From Pontiellaceae bacterium B12219 (lineage in GTDB: Bacteria; Verrucomicrobiota; Kiritimatiellia; Kiritimatiellales; Pontiellaceae), in NCBI GenBank assembly GCA_029432795.1, contig JARNMJ010000006.1, positions 1-64,000 on the forward strand: DNA of 64,000 bases, in the 5' to 3' direction. Positions 44,956 through 53,885 of the stretch are shown here, in pieces. How positions within the stretch are numbered: position 1 is the stretch's first letter; every line of letters begins with the position of its first letter. Position numbers and translations under genes: made by a program. The notes beneath the pieces were generated by a model. The model was not told where the DNA came from. It saw only the letters and a list, made by a program, of their open reading frames with translations, and did not search any database.

Positions 44956-45453
44956 TTAGAGTGCTGCCAAAGCGGCTTCGTAGTTGGGTTCTTCGGTCGT
45001 TTCGGCAACCTGTTCGGTGTAGACCACGTTACCGGACTCATCGATCACCACCACCGAACGGGAAAGCAGGCCGGCCAGCGGGCCGTCGGCGAATGTGACA
45101 CCATAGCTGCTGCCGAATTCCGGATTGCGGAAAACCGAAACCGGAACCACGTTTTCAAGACCTTCTGCACCGCAGTAGCGGCCGAGGGCGAAGGGGAGGT
45201 CAACGGATACGCAAAGGACAACCGTATTTTCGAGCTTATCGGCTTCGGCATTGAACTTTGTCGTAGACATCGCACAGACGCCGGTGTCAATGCTCGGGAA
45301 AATATTGAGAACCACTTTCTTTCCGGCAAGATCAGCAAGTGAGCATGTGGATAGATCGGTTTTAACTGCAGAAAATGCAGGAGCTTTGCTTCCAACCGCT
45401 GGAAGTGTGCCTACGGTGTTGAACGGATTACCTTTAAGAGTGACTGAAGCCAT
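44956..45453 (-). CDS. tpx: Thiol peroxidase (Tpx, atypical 2-Cys peroxiredoxin)
   Basis: 165 residues from the ATG at 45453 (AAGGA 8 nt upstream). Peroxidatic Cys in [16 protein letters not shown] and resolving Cys in [17 protein letters not shown], as in E. coli Tpx. It reduces lipid and alkyl peroxides, so the organism faces oxygen at least at times. A dyad copy at 45390 lies in the N-terminal LPAVGSKAP segment. Confidence 0.96.
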   Translation of the reverse strand: MASVTLKGNPFNTVGTLPAVGSKAPAFSAVKTDLSTCSLADLAGKKVVLNIFPSIDTGVCAMSTTKFNAEADKLENTVVLCVSVDLPFALGRYCGAEGLENVVPVSVFRNPEFGSSYGVTFADGPLAGLLSRSVVVIDESGNVVYTEQVAETTEEPNYEAALAAL

Positions 45454-45651
45454 TGTTTTTTCCTTTTTGTTACTGGGTGTTGCTGAAACTAAAACATCGC
45501 AGAAATTAATCAAGGACAAAAATCGTACTGTTTTGCGCCGGGGTCCGGTTCCGGGGCTTGGATGATAATCCGTAGTTGACCGCAACAGGGTTAGGTCATA
45601 GCTTTGGTCGGACTAAATGAGGGCAATGATGTGCCCGTTGGGAGAACAAAA

Positions 45652-46221
45652 ATGAATGTATTTAAAATAATGACGACTTTAGGTGTGGCGCTCGCATTGA
45701 CCGGATGCACCACTTCATCGAAGGTACAGGAAATGATTGATGCCTCCTATCGTGAACAAACCGACCGTACGGATGCCCATGAGGCCTCTATTGAAGTTCT
45801 GAAAAAGTCGGCCATGACCACGCTGGAGATGAGCAAGCAGAATGCCGAGCAATTGACCCGCATTCAGGCTCAGCTGAAGGAAATTAATTCGCAGATTAAG
45901 GTGAATAAGGGCTTTGCCGAGGCTTCGAAGGTGATGAGTGCGGCCAATACGGTGAAGGTGGCCGAAGTGGACCAATTGCTGAAAGAGAACACGGAGGCCG
46001 ACAAGCAGAATGTAGCGCGTATGAAGGAAATCGATATGCTTTATGAGTCCGTCATGATTGCTCAGTTTCAGCAGCTGGCTGACAGCGCGAATGCAGCCAT
46101 AGAAAGTCTGAAAGCCGATGGGTGGATTGGCAGTTCCAATGCGCCGGTGAAAATCGATAAACCCATTGAAATTGTGGCGCCGACCACTGTGCCTGTCACG
46201 AATGCAGTCCCGGAACAGTAG
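45652..46221 (+). CDS. Lipoprotein with coiled coil, unknown
   Basis: 189 residues from the ATG at 45652 (GGGAG 7-8 nt upstream). Lipoprotein signal ending LALTGC. Residues about 25-150 are helical and coiled-coil-like (TLEMSKQNAEQLTRIQAQLK, then EADKQNVARMKEIDMLYESV). The C-terminus is Pro/Val-rich. An envelope structural role is possible. Confidence 0.7.
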   Translation: MNVFKIMTTLGVALALTGCTTSSKVQEMIDASYREQTDRTDAHEASIEVLKKSAMTTLEMSKQNAEQLTRIQAQLKEINSQIKVNKGFAEASKVMSAANTVKVAEVDQLLKENTEADKQNVARMKEIDMLYESVMIAQFQQLADSANAAIESLKADGWIGSSNAPVKIDKPIEIVAPTTVPVTNAVPEQ

Positions 46222-46224
46222 GGT

Positions 46225-46764
46225 TTACCAACCTGTTTTTGCGAAATAGACGACGTAAAACAGTATCCAGCCTGAACCTAAGGCAATGAGCCGGGTTCGG
46301 GCTTTTTGATGTCCGGGTACGAGCTTAAGGGCGTAGTGCGTCAGCACGGTAACCACGAGAAACCGCAGGAGGCGCGCCGGAATGCTGATGAGCAGGAAGC
46401 CTGCAAACGAAATATCCGCCTGTCCCGCTGCCGTCGCGTAGATTTTATAGGGCCTCCCTTTCAGCGGAGCCTGCAAAATCGAGGAAACCCCGCGTGTTTG
46501 TATTTCTGTTTCTGCCTGTTCAATCATGGGCTGGCTGATGCCCGGAATTTTTTCCAGGGTCTGGAACGCGGCATCGGGATTCATTCTTCCCCAGCTGTAC
46601 ATCACCGCCCCGCCGAGCAGAGCCCCGAGCAGCGCGAAGAAACAGGCTTTGATTCCTTGGCCGAGTTTTTCCCGCCCGATGACGGAGAGCCCGACATCGG
46701 GAACAATGAAAAAGAGGGTTGCTTCAGCAAACCCCCAGATAAATGGAATCCATTTTAATCCCAT
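46225..46764 (-). CDS. DedA/YqaA-like membrane protein
   Basis: 179 residues with about four membrane segments (IPFIWGFAEATLFFIVPDVG, CFFALLGALLGGAVMYSWG, and two later). The Glu and Asp/Pro in the first helix and the re-entrant-like glycines recall the YqaA/SNARE-associated group. The assignment is tentative. It overlaps the plsC-like gene by 10 bp, so it belongs to the lipid operon. A dyad copy at 46552 gives AFQTLEKI in a loop. Confidence 0.65.
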   Translation of the reverse strand: MGLKWIPFIWGFAEATLFFIVPDVGLSVIGREKLGQGIKACFFALLGALLGGAVMYSWGRMNPDAAFQTLEKIPGISQPMIEQAETEIQTRGVSSILQAPLKGRPYKIYATAAGQADISFAGFLLISIPARLLRFLVVTVLTHYALKLVPGHQKARTRLIALGSGWILFYVVYFAKTGW

Positions 46765-47399
46765 GCCGGAAAGGTTCCTTTGGCGGCGAGTTCTTCCATT
46801 GAGGCATCCAGAGTTTGGAGAAAGGAAGTTCGGTTACCGGTCCAGTGCAGGGCATCGCCCACGAAAATATCGCAGATGAAGGGAACCAGCAGGGCTTCTC
46901 CTTTTGGGAGCGATTTGCCGAGCCCGTGCATAAAAACGGGAACAACCGGGACCTGCGGAAAGCGTTCGGCGAGATGAGCGATTCCGCTTTTAAACCCGGA
47001 CAGTTTTTCCGGCTGTCCGCGGGATCCTTCCGGAAAGAGGATCAGGATGTTGTTTTTTTCCAAGGCCTGGAAACAACCGTCGAGCGGATGTTTTCCCTGT
47101 TCGGCCCGAACCTTCCGCTGCAACGGAATGATGCCGATGATTCGGCTGGCAAACCAGGCGAGCGCTTTGTTTTTCATGAAATAGTCCATGGCGGCGACGG
47201 GCCGGGTGATGGGCAGTTGTTTGAGGGGCAGCAGCGACATCAGGACCATCGTATCGAGATGGCTGTTGTGGTTGGCCACGAGAATGACGGGGCCGGTTGT
47301 TGGAAGTTTTTCGCGGTTCCGGACATTCATTCCCAGAAACAAATAAACCACAGGGCGAATCAGGAGGCCGAAGTAGAGGGCTCGGAGGGGATTATTCAT
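46755..47399 (-). CDS. 1-acyl-glycerol-3-phosphate acyltransferase-like (PlsC family)
   Basis: 214 residues. Acyltransferase motif I NHNSHLDT (His-x4-Asp), motif III LFPEGSRGQPEKL, and a late VVPVFMHGLGKSLPKGE. An N-terminal hydrophobic segment tethers it to the membrane. It sits between a CdsA-like and a DedA/YqaA-like gene with overlaps on both sides. A dyad copy at 47058 encodes CFQALEKN. Confidence 0.88.
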   Translation of the reverse strand: MNNPLRALYFGLLIRPVVYLFLGMNVRNREKLPTTGPVILVANHNSHLDTMVLMSLLPLKQLPITRPVAAMDYFMKNKALAWFASRIIGIIPLQRKVRAEQGKHPLDGCFQALEKNNILILFPEGSRGQPEKLSGFKSGIAHLAERFPQVPVVPVFMHGLGKSLPKGEALLVPFICDIFVGDALHWTGNRTSFLQTLDASMEELAAKGTFPAWD

Positions 47400-48343
47400 C
47401 GGCAGTAGAAAAAGAAGATGAAGTGAAAGAACAGCGGAGCGGTATAGGTGAGGCTGTCGATCCGGTCGAGAATCCCGCCGTGGCCGGGCAGCATATTGCC
47501 GGTGTCTTTGATTTCAAGATCGCGCTTCAATGCCGAAATGGTTACATCGCCAATGAAGCCGCCCACACCGATAATGGCTCCGGCCGCCAGCGCCATGGGC
47601 CAGCTCATCGGGGTGAGGAATGGCCCGAGCAGGCCGCCCAGCAAGGTGGTGGTGGCCACGCCGCCGAGGAAGCCTTCCCAGGTTTTATTCGGGCTGACTT
47701 TCGGAATGATTTTCCGTTTGCCGAGGGTTTTGCCCCAGATGAATTGGGCCACATCGTTAAACTGCGTGAGAAAGGCCAGATAAAGGACGAGCCCCGCGCC
47801 AACGATTTCGGTGTTGTGTTCGGACAGCACCAGCAGAAAGGCCACGTGGCTGATGCTGAAAACCGTGGTCATGAGTCCCCAGTGGATGGTGCTGATGGCG
47901 CGGAGATAGTCTTTGGTTTCGCCGATGGTAATCATACGGAGCGGAATCAGCAGAAAGGCATAGACCGGAATGAAAATGAGGAACATGCCGTAGCGGCCCT
48001 GCGCGGCGAACAGATATTGAATGGGAATGCAGAGATAGGCCCAGAAAAGAACCCGCCGGTCGGCCCGTCGGGTGGGGATGATGGAAAAGTATTCCTTGAG
48101 TGCCAGAAAACTCACCAGAGCAAAAAAGACCAGTGATGCCCTTCTGGAGAGCACCAGCGCCAGTGAAAAGATGGTGATCATGATCCACCACGAACGGACG
48201 CGCAGATAAAGCTCCCGGTACTCCGGTTCGTCCATTTTGGGGCGAATGATCCGAATGGCGATGCTCGCCGCGATGAGAATAAGGTAAAGCCCCGCGAGGA
48301 ACCAGAGCACGACGGGCGGCGTGTCGAGGAGCATGATCTTCAT
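47396..48343 (-). CDS. Phosphatidate cytidylyltransferase (CdsA/YnbB-like)
   Basis: 315 residues from the ATG at 48343, which overlaps the previous stop (ATGA). About eight membrane helices. The CDS signature is present near the end: TISALKRDLEIKDTGNMLPG, then HGGILDRIDSLTYTAPLFF. It activates phosphatidate as CDP-diacylglycerol. The order after a YnbA-like gene matches the E. coli ynbA-ynbB pair, so this may be an accessory copy rather than the housekeeping enzyme. Confidence 0.9.
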   Translation of the reverse strand: MKIMLLDTPPVVLWFLAGLYLILIAASIAIRIIRPKMDEPEYRELYLRVRSWWIMITIFSLALVLSRRASLVFFALVSFLALKEYFSIIPTRRADRRVLFWAYLCIPIQYLFAAQGRYGMFLIFIPVYAFLLIPLRMITIGETKDYLRAISTIHWGLMTTVFSISHVAFLLVLSEHNTEIVGAGLVLYLAFLTQFNDVAQFIWGKTLGKRKIIPKVSPNKTWEGFLGGVATTTLLGGLLGPFLTPMSWPMALAAGAIIGVGGFIGDVTISALKRDLEIKDTGNMLPGHGGILDRIDSLTYTAPLFFHFIFFFYCR

Positions 48344-48948
48344 GAGGCCGCCTCTGCCAGGGCGCGTCGCCCGCGATTCACGATGGTGATGATTAATAAA
48401 ATACAGACGATGATCATGGCAAAGGAAACCCATGCACGTGGAAAGAGACCGATGGCGAGCAGAAAACCGAGTGCTCCGAAGACAAATGCCCGGTCACTTT
48501 TGCCCATCGGACCGTCATAGCGACGGGATGCTCCGATCTGTACGGCAATCACGCCGGTCATTTCGCTGATTACGGCGAGGACCACAATAATGACCATGAT
48601 CTTTGGGGGAAAGCCGGGGACGAGCGCCAGCGGGAGGTAGAGCGCCGCGTCTGAAATGACATCGCCCAATTCATTCAGAATGGCGCCGAGCGGTGTTTTC
48701 ATATCATGCTCGCGGGCCAGCATTCCATCGATGGCATTGAGCGCCATTCGCACAAAAAGCACGATGGGCAACAGCAGAAGAACCGCCCGGCCGGCACTGT
48801 ATTTCATGAGCAGTGCGCCGGTCAAAATGGAGAGCAGAGCCGCCGCAACGGTGACCTGATTGGCGGTATACCCGTGGTCGGCGAGTTTAACAACGATCGA
48901 ACGAAGCAAATCCTGAAACCGCGGTTTCAGATCATATACAGATGCCAT
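48340..48948 (-). CDS. CDP-alcohol phosphatidyltransferase, YnbA-like
   Basis: 202 residues, about five membrane helices. The family motif reads NAIDGMLAREHDMKTPLGAI, then LNELGDVISDAALYLP. Two positions usually Asp in the canonical motif are Asn here (NAIDG and ILNELGD), as I recall for E. coli YnbA, so the subfamily keeps this change. The alcohol acceptor is unknown. First gene of the four-gene lipid operon. Confidence 0.85.
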   Translation of the reverse strand: MASVYDLKPRFQDLLRSIVVKLADHGYTANQVTVAAALLSILTGALLMKYSAGRAVLLLLPIVLFVRMALNAIDGMLAREHDMKTPLGAILNELGDVISDAALYLPLALVPGFPPKIMVIIVVLAVISEMTGVIAVQIGASRRYDGPMGKSDRAFVFGALGFLLAIGLFPRAWVSFAMIIVCILLIITIVNRGRRALAEAAS

Positions 48949-49090
48949 ACGATTTCCCCTTAGAAATTAAGCCGGTATTCTAAAGAAACGCGAACCCTGA
49001 TGCGATGATTATTTAGATCGCGGATCCCGATTAGGCTTGATGGGGGAAAGGGACGTTCGTAAGTTATCGCGAACCAAAGGAATAATTGAA

Positions 49091-49699
49091 ATGGAACAGG
49101 CGCGCACTTCACATATCGTACGGAATACTAAAGAAACGCAGATCGATCTGATGCTGAACATCGATGGAAAAGCAAACTATGATAATTCAACCGGTGTTCC
49201 GTTTTTTGACCATATGCTGGATCTGCTGGCGAAGCACGCGCTGCTGGATCTGACGGTGAAAGCAACCGGCGATATTGATGTGGATTATCACCATCTCGTC
49301 GAAGATGTCGGTATTGTGCTGGGGGAAGCATTTAACGAGGCGCTGGGCGACCGCAAGGGTATTAACCGCTATGGCTTCTGGGTGCTCCCGATGGATGAAG
49401 CGCAGGCGCAGGCGGAGGTCTGCCTTGATCTGGGCGGCCGGCCGTTCTTCGTTTATAAAATGGACCATCCGCAAAACTATATTCGCGATTTTGATGTGAT
49501 GATCATCAAACACTTCTGGCGTTCGTTCTGTGACTCCGCAAAAATGAATCTGCACATTGAGCTGAAGTTCGGTGAAGATCTGCATCATTGCATTGAAGCC
49601 ATTTTTAAATCGGTGGCCCGCGCATTGCGGATGGCATGTGGTTCTGATCCCCGTGCACTGGATCTGCTGCCATCCAGTAAGGGCCGTATCGGCGCTTAA
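49091..49699 (+). CDS. hisB: Imidazoleglycerol-phosphate dehydratase
   Basis: 202 residues from the ATG at 49091 (AAGGA 9 nt upstream). Metal-binding motifs: VPFFDHMLDLLAKHALLDL, DVDYHHLVEDVGIVLGEAF and GEDLHHCIEAIFKS. Single-function enzyme without the phosphatase half of E. coli HisB. hisH lies 1.2 kb downstream, so histidine genes are loosely grouped. Confidence 0.96.
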   Translation: MEQARTSHIVRNTKETQIDLMLNIDGKANYDNSTGVPFFDHMLDLLAKHALLDLTVKATGDIDVDYHHLVEDVGIVLGEAFNEALGDRKGINRYGFWVLPMDEAQAQAEVCLDLGGRPFFVYKMDHPQNYIRDFDVMIIKHFWRSFCDSAKMNLHIELKFGEDLHHCIEAIFKSVARALRMACGSDPRALDLLPSSKGRIGA

Positions 49700-49702
49700 T
49701 CG

Positions 49703-50491
49703 ATGGACTTTCTTTCTGCCTACAGTTTGCTCGATCTGTTCTGGATCGGGCTCAGCCTGTTTCTGATCGGGATGAGCAAAGGCGGATTTCCGGTGGGGGC
49801 CATTGCGTTGCCGATTCTGATTCTGGTCTGGCCATCGCAGGCCGAGGCCGCGCGTTCGGCCGTGGGATTCATGCTGCCGATGCTGTGTCTGATGGATTTG
49901 ATTGCCCTCTGTTTTTACTGGCGGAAGGTCCTGTGGGGGCGGTTGATTTATCTGATGCCTGCCACAGTACTGGGCGTTGTGGTGGCGAGCTACCTTTTCG
50001 TTTCGGATTCAGCCGTGATTTCCGTTTCGGATAAAGCGCTGAAGCTGCTGATCGGATTGCTCGGAATTATTTTTGTGGTCTACTTTGCCGCCAAGAAATG
50101 GATTCTTCAGCACGTTCATGTTTCTCAACCCACCTGGGGAAAAGGAACGGTTTTCGGGTTCGGGGCAGGAATTACATCCACCCTGGCGCACGCGGCCGGC
50201 CCGGTGATGCAGATGTATCTACTGCCGCAGCAGCTGGAGAAAAAGAAGTTTGCGGGAACGAGCTGTGCCTTTTTCTGGATGCTTAATCTGATCAAGCTGA
50301 TTCCCTTCACCCTGCTCGGTAGAATTCAGGCCGACAACCTGAAACTCGGGGCGGTGCTGTTGCCGGTGATTCCGGTCGGAGTTGCACTCGGGTGGTGGCT
50401 CACACATAAGACCGAACAGAAGCATTACACGATTTTGATCTATGCCGTGCTGCTGATTACATCCGTGACCCTGATTCTTAAGGCGCTTTAA
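49703..50491 (+). CDS. TauE/SafE-family membrane transporter
   Basis: 262 residues with seven to eight membrane helices. The first repeat contains GLSLFLIGMSKGGFPVGAIA, and the second contains GFGAGITSTLAHAAGPVMQM, the duplicated pattern of this family (sulfite, sulfoacetate or other organic anion export). It begins 3 bp after hisB and is probably co-transcribed. The substrate is unknown. Confidence 0.85.
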   Translation: MDFLSAYSLLDLFWIGLSLFLIGMSKGGFPVGAIALPILILVWPSQAEAARSAVGFMLPMLCLMDLIALCFYWRKVLWGRLIYLMPATVLGVVVASYLFVSDSAVISVSDKALKLLIGLLGIIFVVYFAAKKWILQHVHVSQPTWGKGTVFGFGAGITSTLAHAAGPVMQMYLLPQQLEKKKFAGTSCAFFWMLNLIKLIPFTLLGRIQADNLKLGAVLLPVIPVGVALGWWLTHKTEQKHYTILIYAVLLITSVTLILKAL

Positions 50492-50522
50492 TTTCTCCCA
50501 GCCCCTCTCCGCGATTGGCGGA

Positions 50523-50753
50523 TCATATTTTTTTTATTCGGTAAATTTCTTTCCGGAGCGGGCAGGAACAGATGAAGGAGCTTCCATACGCATGCTGATA
50601 GGGACAGTAGGGCCGACATTCTTTGGTGAATAAAATCGTGTTGTTCACGGTACCGCTAATGGAGCACAGCGTGTTTCCTGAATGTTTACAGGAACAGCTG
50701 TTCGGGCATTTTTCAGCTGAGGTTTCTGCCAACTTTAATTCCGGATTATTCAT
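50523..50753 (-). CDS. Small cysteine-rich protein, unknown
   Basis: 76 residues from the ATG at 50753. Nine Cys residues in a spaced pattern (KCPNSCSCKHSGNTLC, ECRPYCPY, FICSCPLRKEIYRIKKI). No signal peptide is seen, so the Cys may bind iron-sulfur or zinc in the cytosol. No family is recognised. It lies between the transporter and hisH, on the opposite strand. Confidence 0.55.
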   Translation of the reverse strand: MNNPELKLAETSAEKCPNSCSCKHSGNTLCSISGTVNNTILFTKECRPYCPYQHAYGSSFICSCPLRKEIYRIKKI

Positions 50754-50933
50754 ATACACCATATTCAGTTACTGAATTAGGGTATCTCTGTACTTATTTG
50801 CGGACGATTTATTTTTTCTAGCAATATGTACTATGTTTTCTCACCTTTTGTACGCCGGAATAATTCTCCGAGTTTTAAGGTTCCCATGCGTCGGCAGGAG
50901 GATAAACTGTGCGCTTGTTCAAAGGATTACGTT

Positions 50934-51554
50934 ATGATTGGAATTATTGACTATGGAATGGGAAACCTCGGCAGCGTGACAAACGCTTTCCGGTTTCTGG
51001 AACTGGATGCCAAAATTGTTTCCACCAAACAGGAGATGGACGACTGCCGTGCGCTGATTCTTCCCGGGGTTGGAGCATTCGGCGATTGTATGGCCCACCT
51101 GGTGGAGCACGACTTTGTTGACCCGATCAAAACCTGGGTGGATTCCGGAAAGCCGTTGATGGGAATCTGTCTCGGACTTCAGGCGCTTTTCCAATCCTCG
51201 GAAGAATCCCCCGGAGTTCCAGGTCTTGGAATTTTTGAAGGAACCGTGAAAAGGTTTGATTTGCCGAAAGAACTGAAGGTGCCGCAGATCGGTTGGAACC
51301 GAATGGCGGAAGTGCAACCGGATTGCCCGATGTTTGAAGGTATTGCCGACAACTCATTCTTTTATCTGGTTCATTCGTTCTATGTTTGTCCGGACGATCC
51401 CGCTCTCATGGCCGGACAGACCGAGTATGGAATTTCATATTGTTCCGCCGCCTGGAAAGACAATGTGTTTGCCACGCAATTCCATCCTGAGAAATCGCAG
51501 GAAGCCGGGTTGCGGATGCTGCGTAACTTCTGGACGTGGGCGGAAACCCAATAA
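50934..51554 (+). CDS. hisH: Imidazole glycerol phosphate synthase, glutaminase subunit
   Basis: 206 residues from the ATG at 50934 (AAAGGA 8 nt upstream). Class-I amidotransferase triad: Cys in PLMGICLGLQALFQSSEE, and His and Glu in ATQFHPEKSQEAGL. N-terminus IGIIDYGMGNLGSVTNAFRF is typical. hisF is not in the window. A dyad copy at 51217 (VPGLGIF) and a one-mismatch copy at 51189 lie 28 bp apart. Confidence 0.97.
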   Translation: MIGIIDYGMGNLGSVTNAFRFLELDAKIVSTKQEMDDCRALILPGVGAFGDCMAHLVEHDFVDPIKTWVDSGKPLMGICLGLQALFQSSEESPGVPGLGIFEGTVKRFDLPKELKVPQIGWNRMAEVQPDCPMFEGIADNSFFYLVHSFYVCPDDPALMAGQTEYGISYCSAAWKDNVFATQFHPEKSQEAGLRMLRNFWTWAETQ

Positions 51555-51650
51555 GCGAGCGGCAATGATTAGTTTTATTCTTTTTAACTATGATTTTATT
51601 TTGCTCAGATGCTATTATTCGTAATTTGTGCGAAATGAAAAGGGGAAGCA

Positions 51651-53114
51651 ATGGGGCTAAAAAAGAAAATTCTGGCGATTATTTTCATCGCGTCTGTGGC
51701 ATCGGCTGTTGTGACAGGCGGGTTGCTGGTTTTTATTCTGAAAGTGATGGGGCTGATGGGTGAGGGGGCCAGCTCGGTTCCGATCATTTCCGCAATAGCC
51801 CTGTATTTCATGAGCGGCCTGTTTATGTTGGTGCTGCTGAATGTCCTGCTCAGTAAAAATGTCATCATGCCGGCAGTCGAACGGGAGATGCTGGAGAGCG
51901 AGCGTGAAATGCTGACCGAACAGCTGCATCATTCCCAGAAGATGGAAGCGGTCGGCCGGCTGGCCGGAAGTATTGCTCACGATTTTAACAATTTGCTGAC
52001 CATCATTGACGGCTATTCCAGTCTGATTGTGGCCGACCCCAAGGCCGCAGAAACCGGACAGAATGCACAGGAGGTCATTGATGCCGCCCGAAGAGCCTCC
52101 TTCATCACCCGAAAGCTTCTGAGTTTCAGTCAGAAGGAAAAAACCGAGCCTGTCACACTCGACCTCAACAGTACTTTGCAGGACACCGATAAAATGCTGG
52201 CCCGGTTGATTGGCGAAACCATTTCGTTGGTCACCAAAGCATCTGATGAGCCGATTTACGTTAAAGCTGACCCGGTTCAAATGGGGCAGGTGCTGATGAA
52301 CCTTGCGGTGAATGCCCGCGACGCCATGCCGAATGGCGGTCGAATCACGATTAAAGTTGTCAGGAAAACGCTTGCGGATGGTGAGTGCAATAAGCCCGAC
52401 AGACTCGGAGCCGGAGACTATGCCGAAATTTCGGTGCACGATACCGGGCACGGGATACCGGAAGAAATCATAAATAAAATTTTTGAAGCATTTTTCACCA
52501 CCAAGGATTCCGGAAAAGGAACCGGTCTGGGCCTTTCGATCGTTAAGAGTATCATGAAAGAAAATGATGGCTTCATCGATGTTCGAAGTAAGGTTGGAAA
52601 CGGAACCACGTTTCTCATTTATCTTCCGGTAACGGATCTGGATAAGGATATTGATCTGGAAGATGCTTCCGCTGCCGGTAAAGCCGCTGTGCTGGGATCT
52701 TTGCCCGTTGTTCAGGATCAGGAAAATCAGCAGGAACCCGTTCTGAATGGAGGGCCTACCATTTTGCTGGTGGAGGACGATCCGATGATCCGTACGCTGG
52801 TCGGGCAGACCCTCGAACTGCAGAACTACAACGTACTGCTGGCGGAAGAGGGTTGGGAAGGCATCAAAGTTGCGCGGAATCACAAAGGTAAAATTGACCT
52901 GCTTTTCACCGATGTGGTTATGCCCGGTCTGGGCGGTGCAGAATTGGCGATGGCTACGAAAGAGCTCTATCCCGAAATCAAGGTGCTGTTCATGTCGGGC
53001 TATTCCCGTTCGCAGCTGAATGAAGAAGGCGTTCCGGAAGATGCTTCTTTGCTCGAAAAGCCCTTCACGCCCGATAAGGTTGTATCGATGGTTCGGCGCT
53101 TACTCGCCAGCTAG
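51651..53114 (+). CDS. Hybrid histidine kinase with C-terminal receiver
   Basis: 487 residues. Two N-terminal membrane helices (IIFIASVASAVVTGGLLVFI and YFMSGLFMLVLLNVLL) frame a very short outer loop. Phospho-acceptor His in GSIAHDFNNLLTIIDGYSSL. ATP-binding N and G boxes NLAVNARDAMP, DTGHGIPEE and KGTGLGLSIVKSIM. The receiver at about 370-487 has Asp in LLFTDVVMPGLGG and Lys in LLEKPFTPDK. The signal is probably membrane or intracellular. No cognate regulator is adjacent. AGGGGAAGCA precedes the ATG. It overlaps the convergent batE-like gene by 15 bp. Confidence 0.92.
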   Translation: MGLKKKILAIIFIASVASAVVTGGLLVFILKVMGLMGEGASSVPIISAIALYFMSGLFMLVLLNVLLSKNVIMPAVEREMLESEREMLTEQLHHSQKMEAVGRLAGSIAHDFNNLLTIIDGYSSLIVADPKAAETGQNAQEVIDAARRASFITRKLLSFSQKEKTEPVTLDLNSTLQDTDKMLARLIGETISLVTKASDEPIYVKADPVQMGQVLMNLAVNARDAMPNGGRITIKVVRKTLADGECNKPDRLGAGDYAEISVHDTGHGIPEEIINKIFEAFFTTKDSGKGTGLGLSIVKSIMKENDGFIDVRSKVGNGTTFLIYLPVTDLDKDIDLEDASAAGKAAVLGSLPVVQDQENQQEPVLNGGPTILLVEDDPMIRTLVGQTLELQNYNVLLAEEGWEGIKVARNHKGKIDLLFTDVVMPGLGGAELAMATKELYPEIKVLFMSGYSRSQLNEEGVPEDASLLEKPFTPDKVVSMVRRLLAS

Positions 53115-53885
53115 CGCCACTTTTTCGCCGGCATTTTTCGGAATCCAGCAGGCCTGTCCATCGGCCAGTTGAATATGCAGCCAGTCGCCCCGTTCTTCCA
53201 GGCATTGGAACTCTGTGCCGGAATGCAGCGGGTCCAGAAACGTCGGCGCATACATGGTTCCATCGCCCTTCCGTGCCACCACCTCTTTTGCGGTAATCAC
53301 GCCCGGCTCTGCGCTATATTTAAGAACGGTGTCAGTGATCAGTGAACCGAGCAGCAGGACAGAAACCAGGCCCGAAGCGGCAACGGTGATTCGTACTTCT
53401 TTCCGGGGTGCGCGCAGCAACCAGAACCAGCTGCCCCAGAGGACCATCCAGCTGACTGCGAAGCACATGCCCCGAAAACGGGGCGATGTATTCAAATGCC
53501 ACCCGAACAATTTGGCTACCACCGGATGCGGTTCTTTTTCCGGGATAAGATCGGTACGCAGCGCAAGCGCGGTTTTCAGGTTGTGTTTTAAATCGGGGTT
53601 ATTCGGCATGTATTGCTCCGCCCGGCGATAGTTCAGAATCGCACGCCCGGCATCGCCCGCCATAAACCAGCTGTTTCCCAGATTATAAAAAACTGATCCA
53701 TTTCGGATGCCGTCTTCCTCCACCAGCAGTTCATACTGTTTTGCCGCTTCAGCATATCCGGCTGAATTGGTGGCCGAACGAAACAGCTCGTTTGCCGTTT
53801 CCAGCGTTTGGAAGCGATAATCTTTTCCAAAGGTTGGAAGTGCGAACAGCAGCCCGATACAAAGGATTTTCAGCAGCATCTTCAT
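53100..53885 (-). CDS. BatE-like TPR plus SH3 membrane protein
   Basis: 261 residues. Signal peptide (MKMLLKILCIGLLFALPTFG), two to three TPR units (GSVFYNLGNSWFMAGDAGRA), two membrane helices (near 136-155 and 165-185), and a C-terminal bacterial SH3-like domain (GTEFQCLEERGDWLHIQLAD, then ACWIPKN). Last gene of the Bat operon, joined to batD by an ATGA overlap. Three dyad copies (53196, 53799, 53825), two of them 11 bp apart. Confidence 0.85.
   Translation of the reverse strand: MKMLLKILCIGLLFALPTFGKDYRFQTLETANELFRSATNSAGYAEAAKQYELLVEEDGIRNGSVFYNLGNSWFMAGDAGRAILNYRRAEQYMPNNPDLKHNLKTALALRTDLIPEKEPHPVVAKLFGWHLNTSPRFRGMCFAVSWMVLWGSWFWLLRAPRKEVRITVAASGLVSVLLLGSLITDTVLKYSAEPGVITAKEVVARKGDGTMYAPTFLDPLHSGTEFQCLEERGDWLHIQLADGQACWIPKNAGEKVALAGE

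Noticed and set aside
51657-52883. 408-codon minus-strand frame opposite the hybrid kinase
   Set aside because: The plus strand has every kinase and receiver motif. The antisense peptide has none, and no ribosome-binding site.
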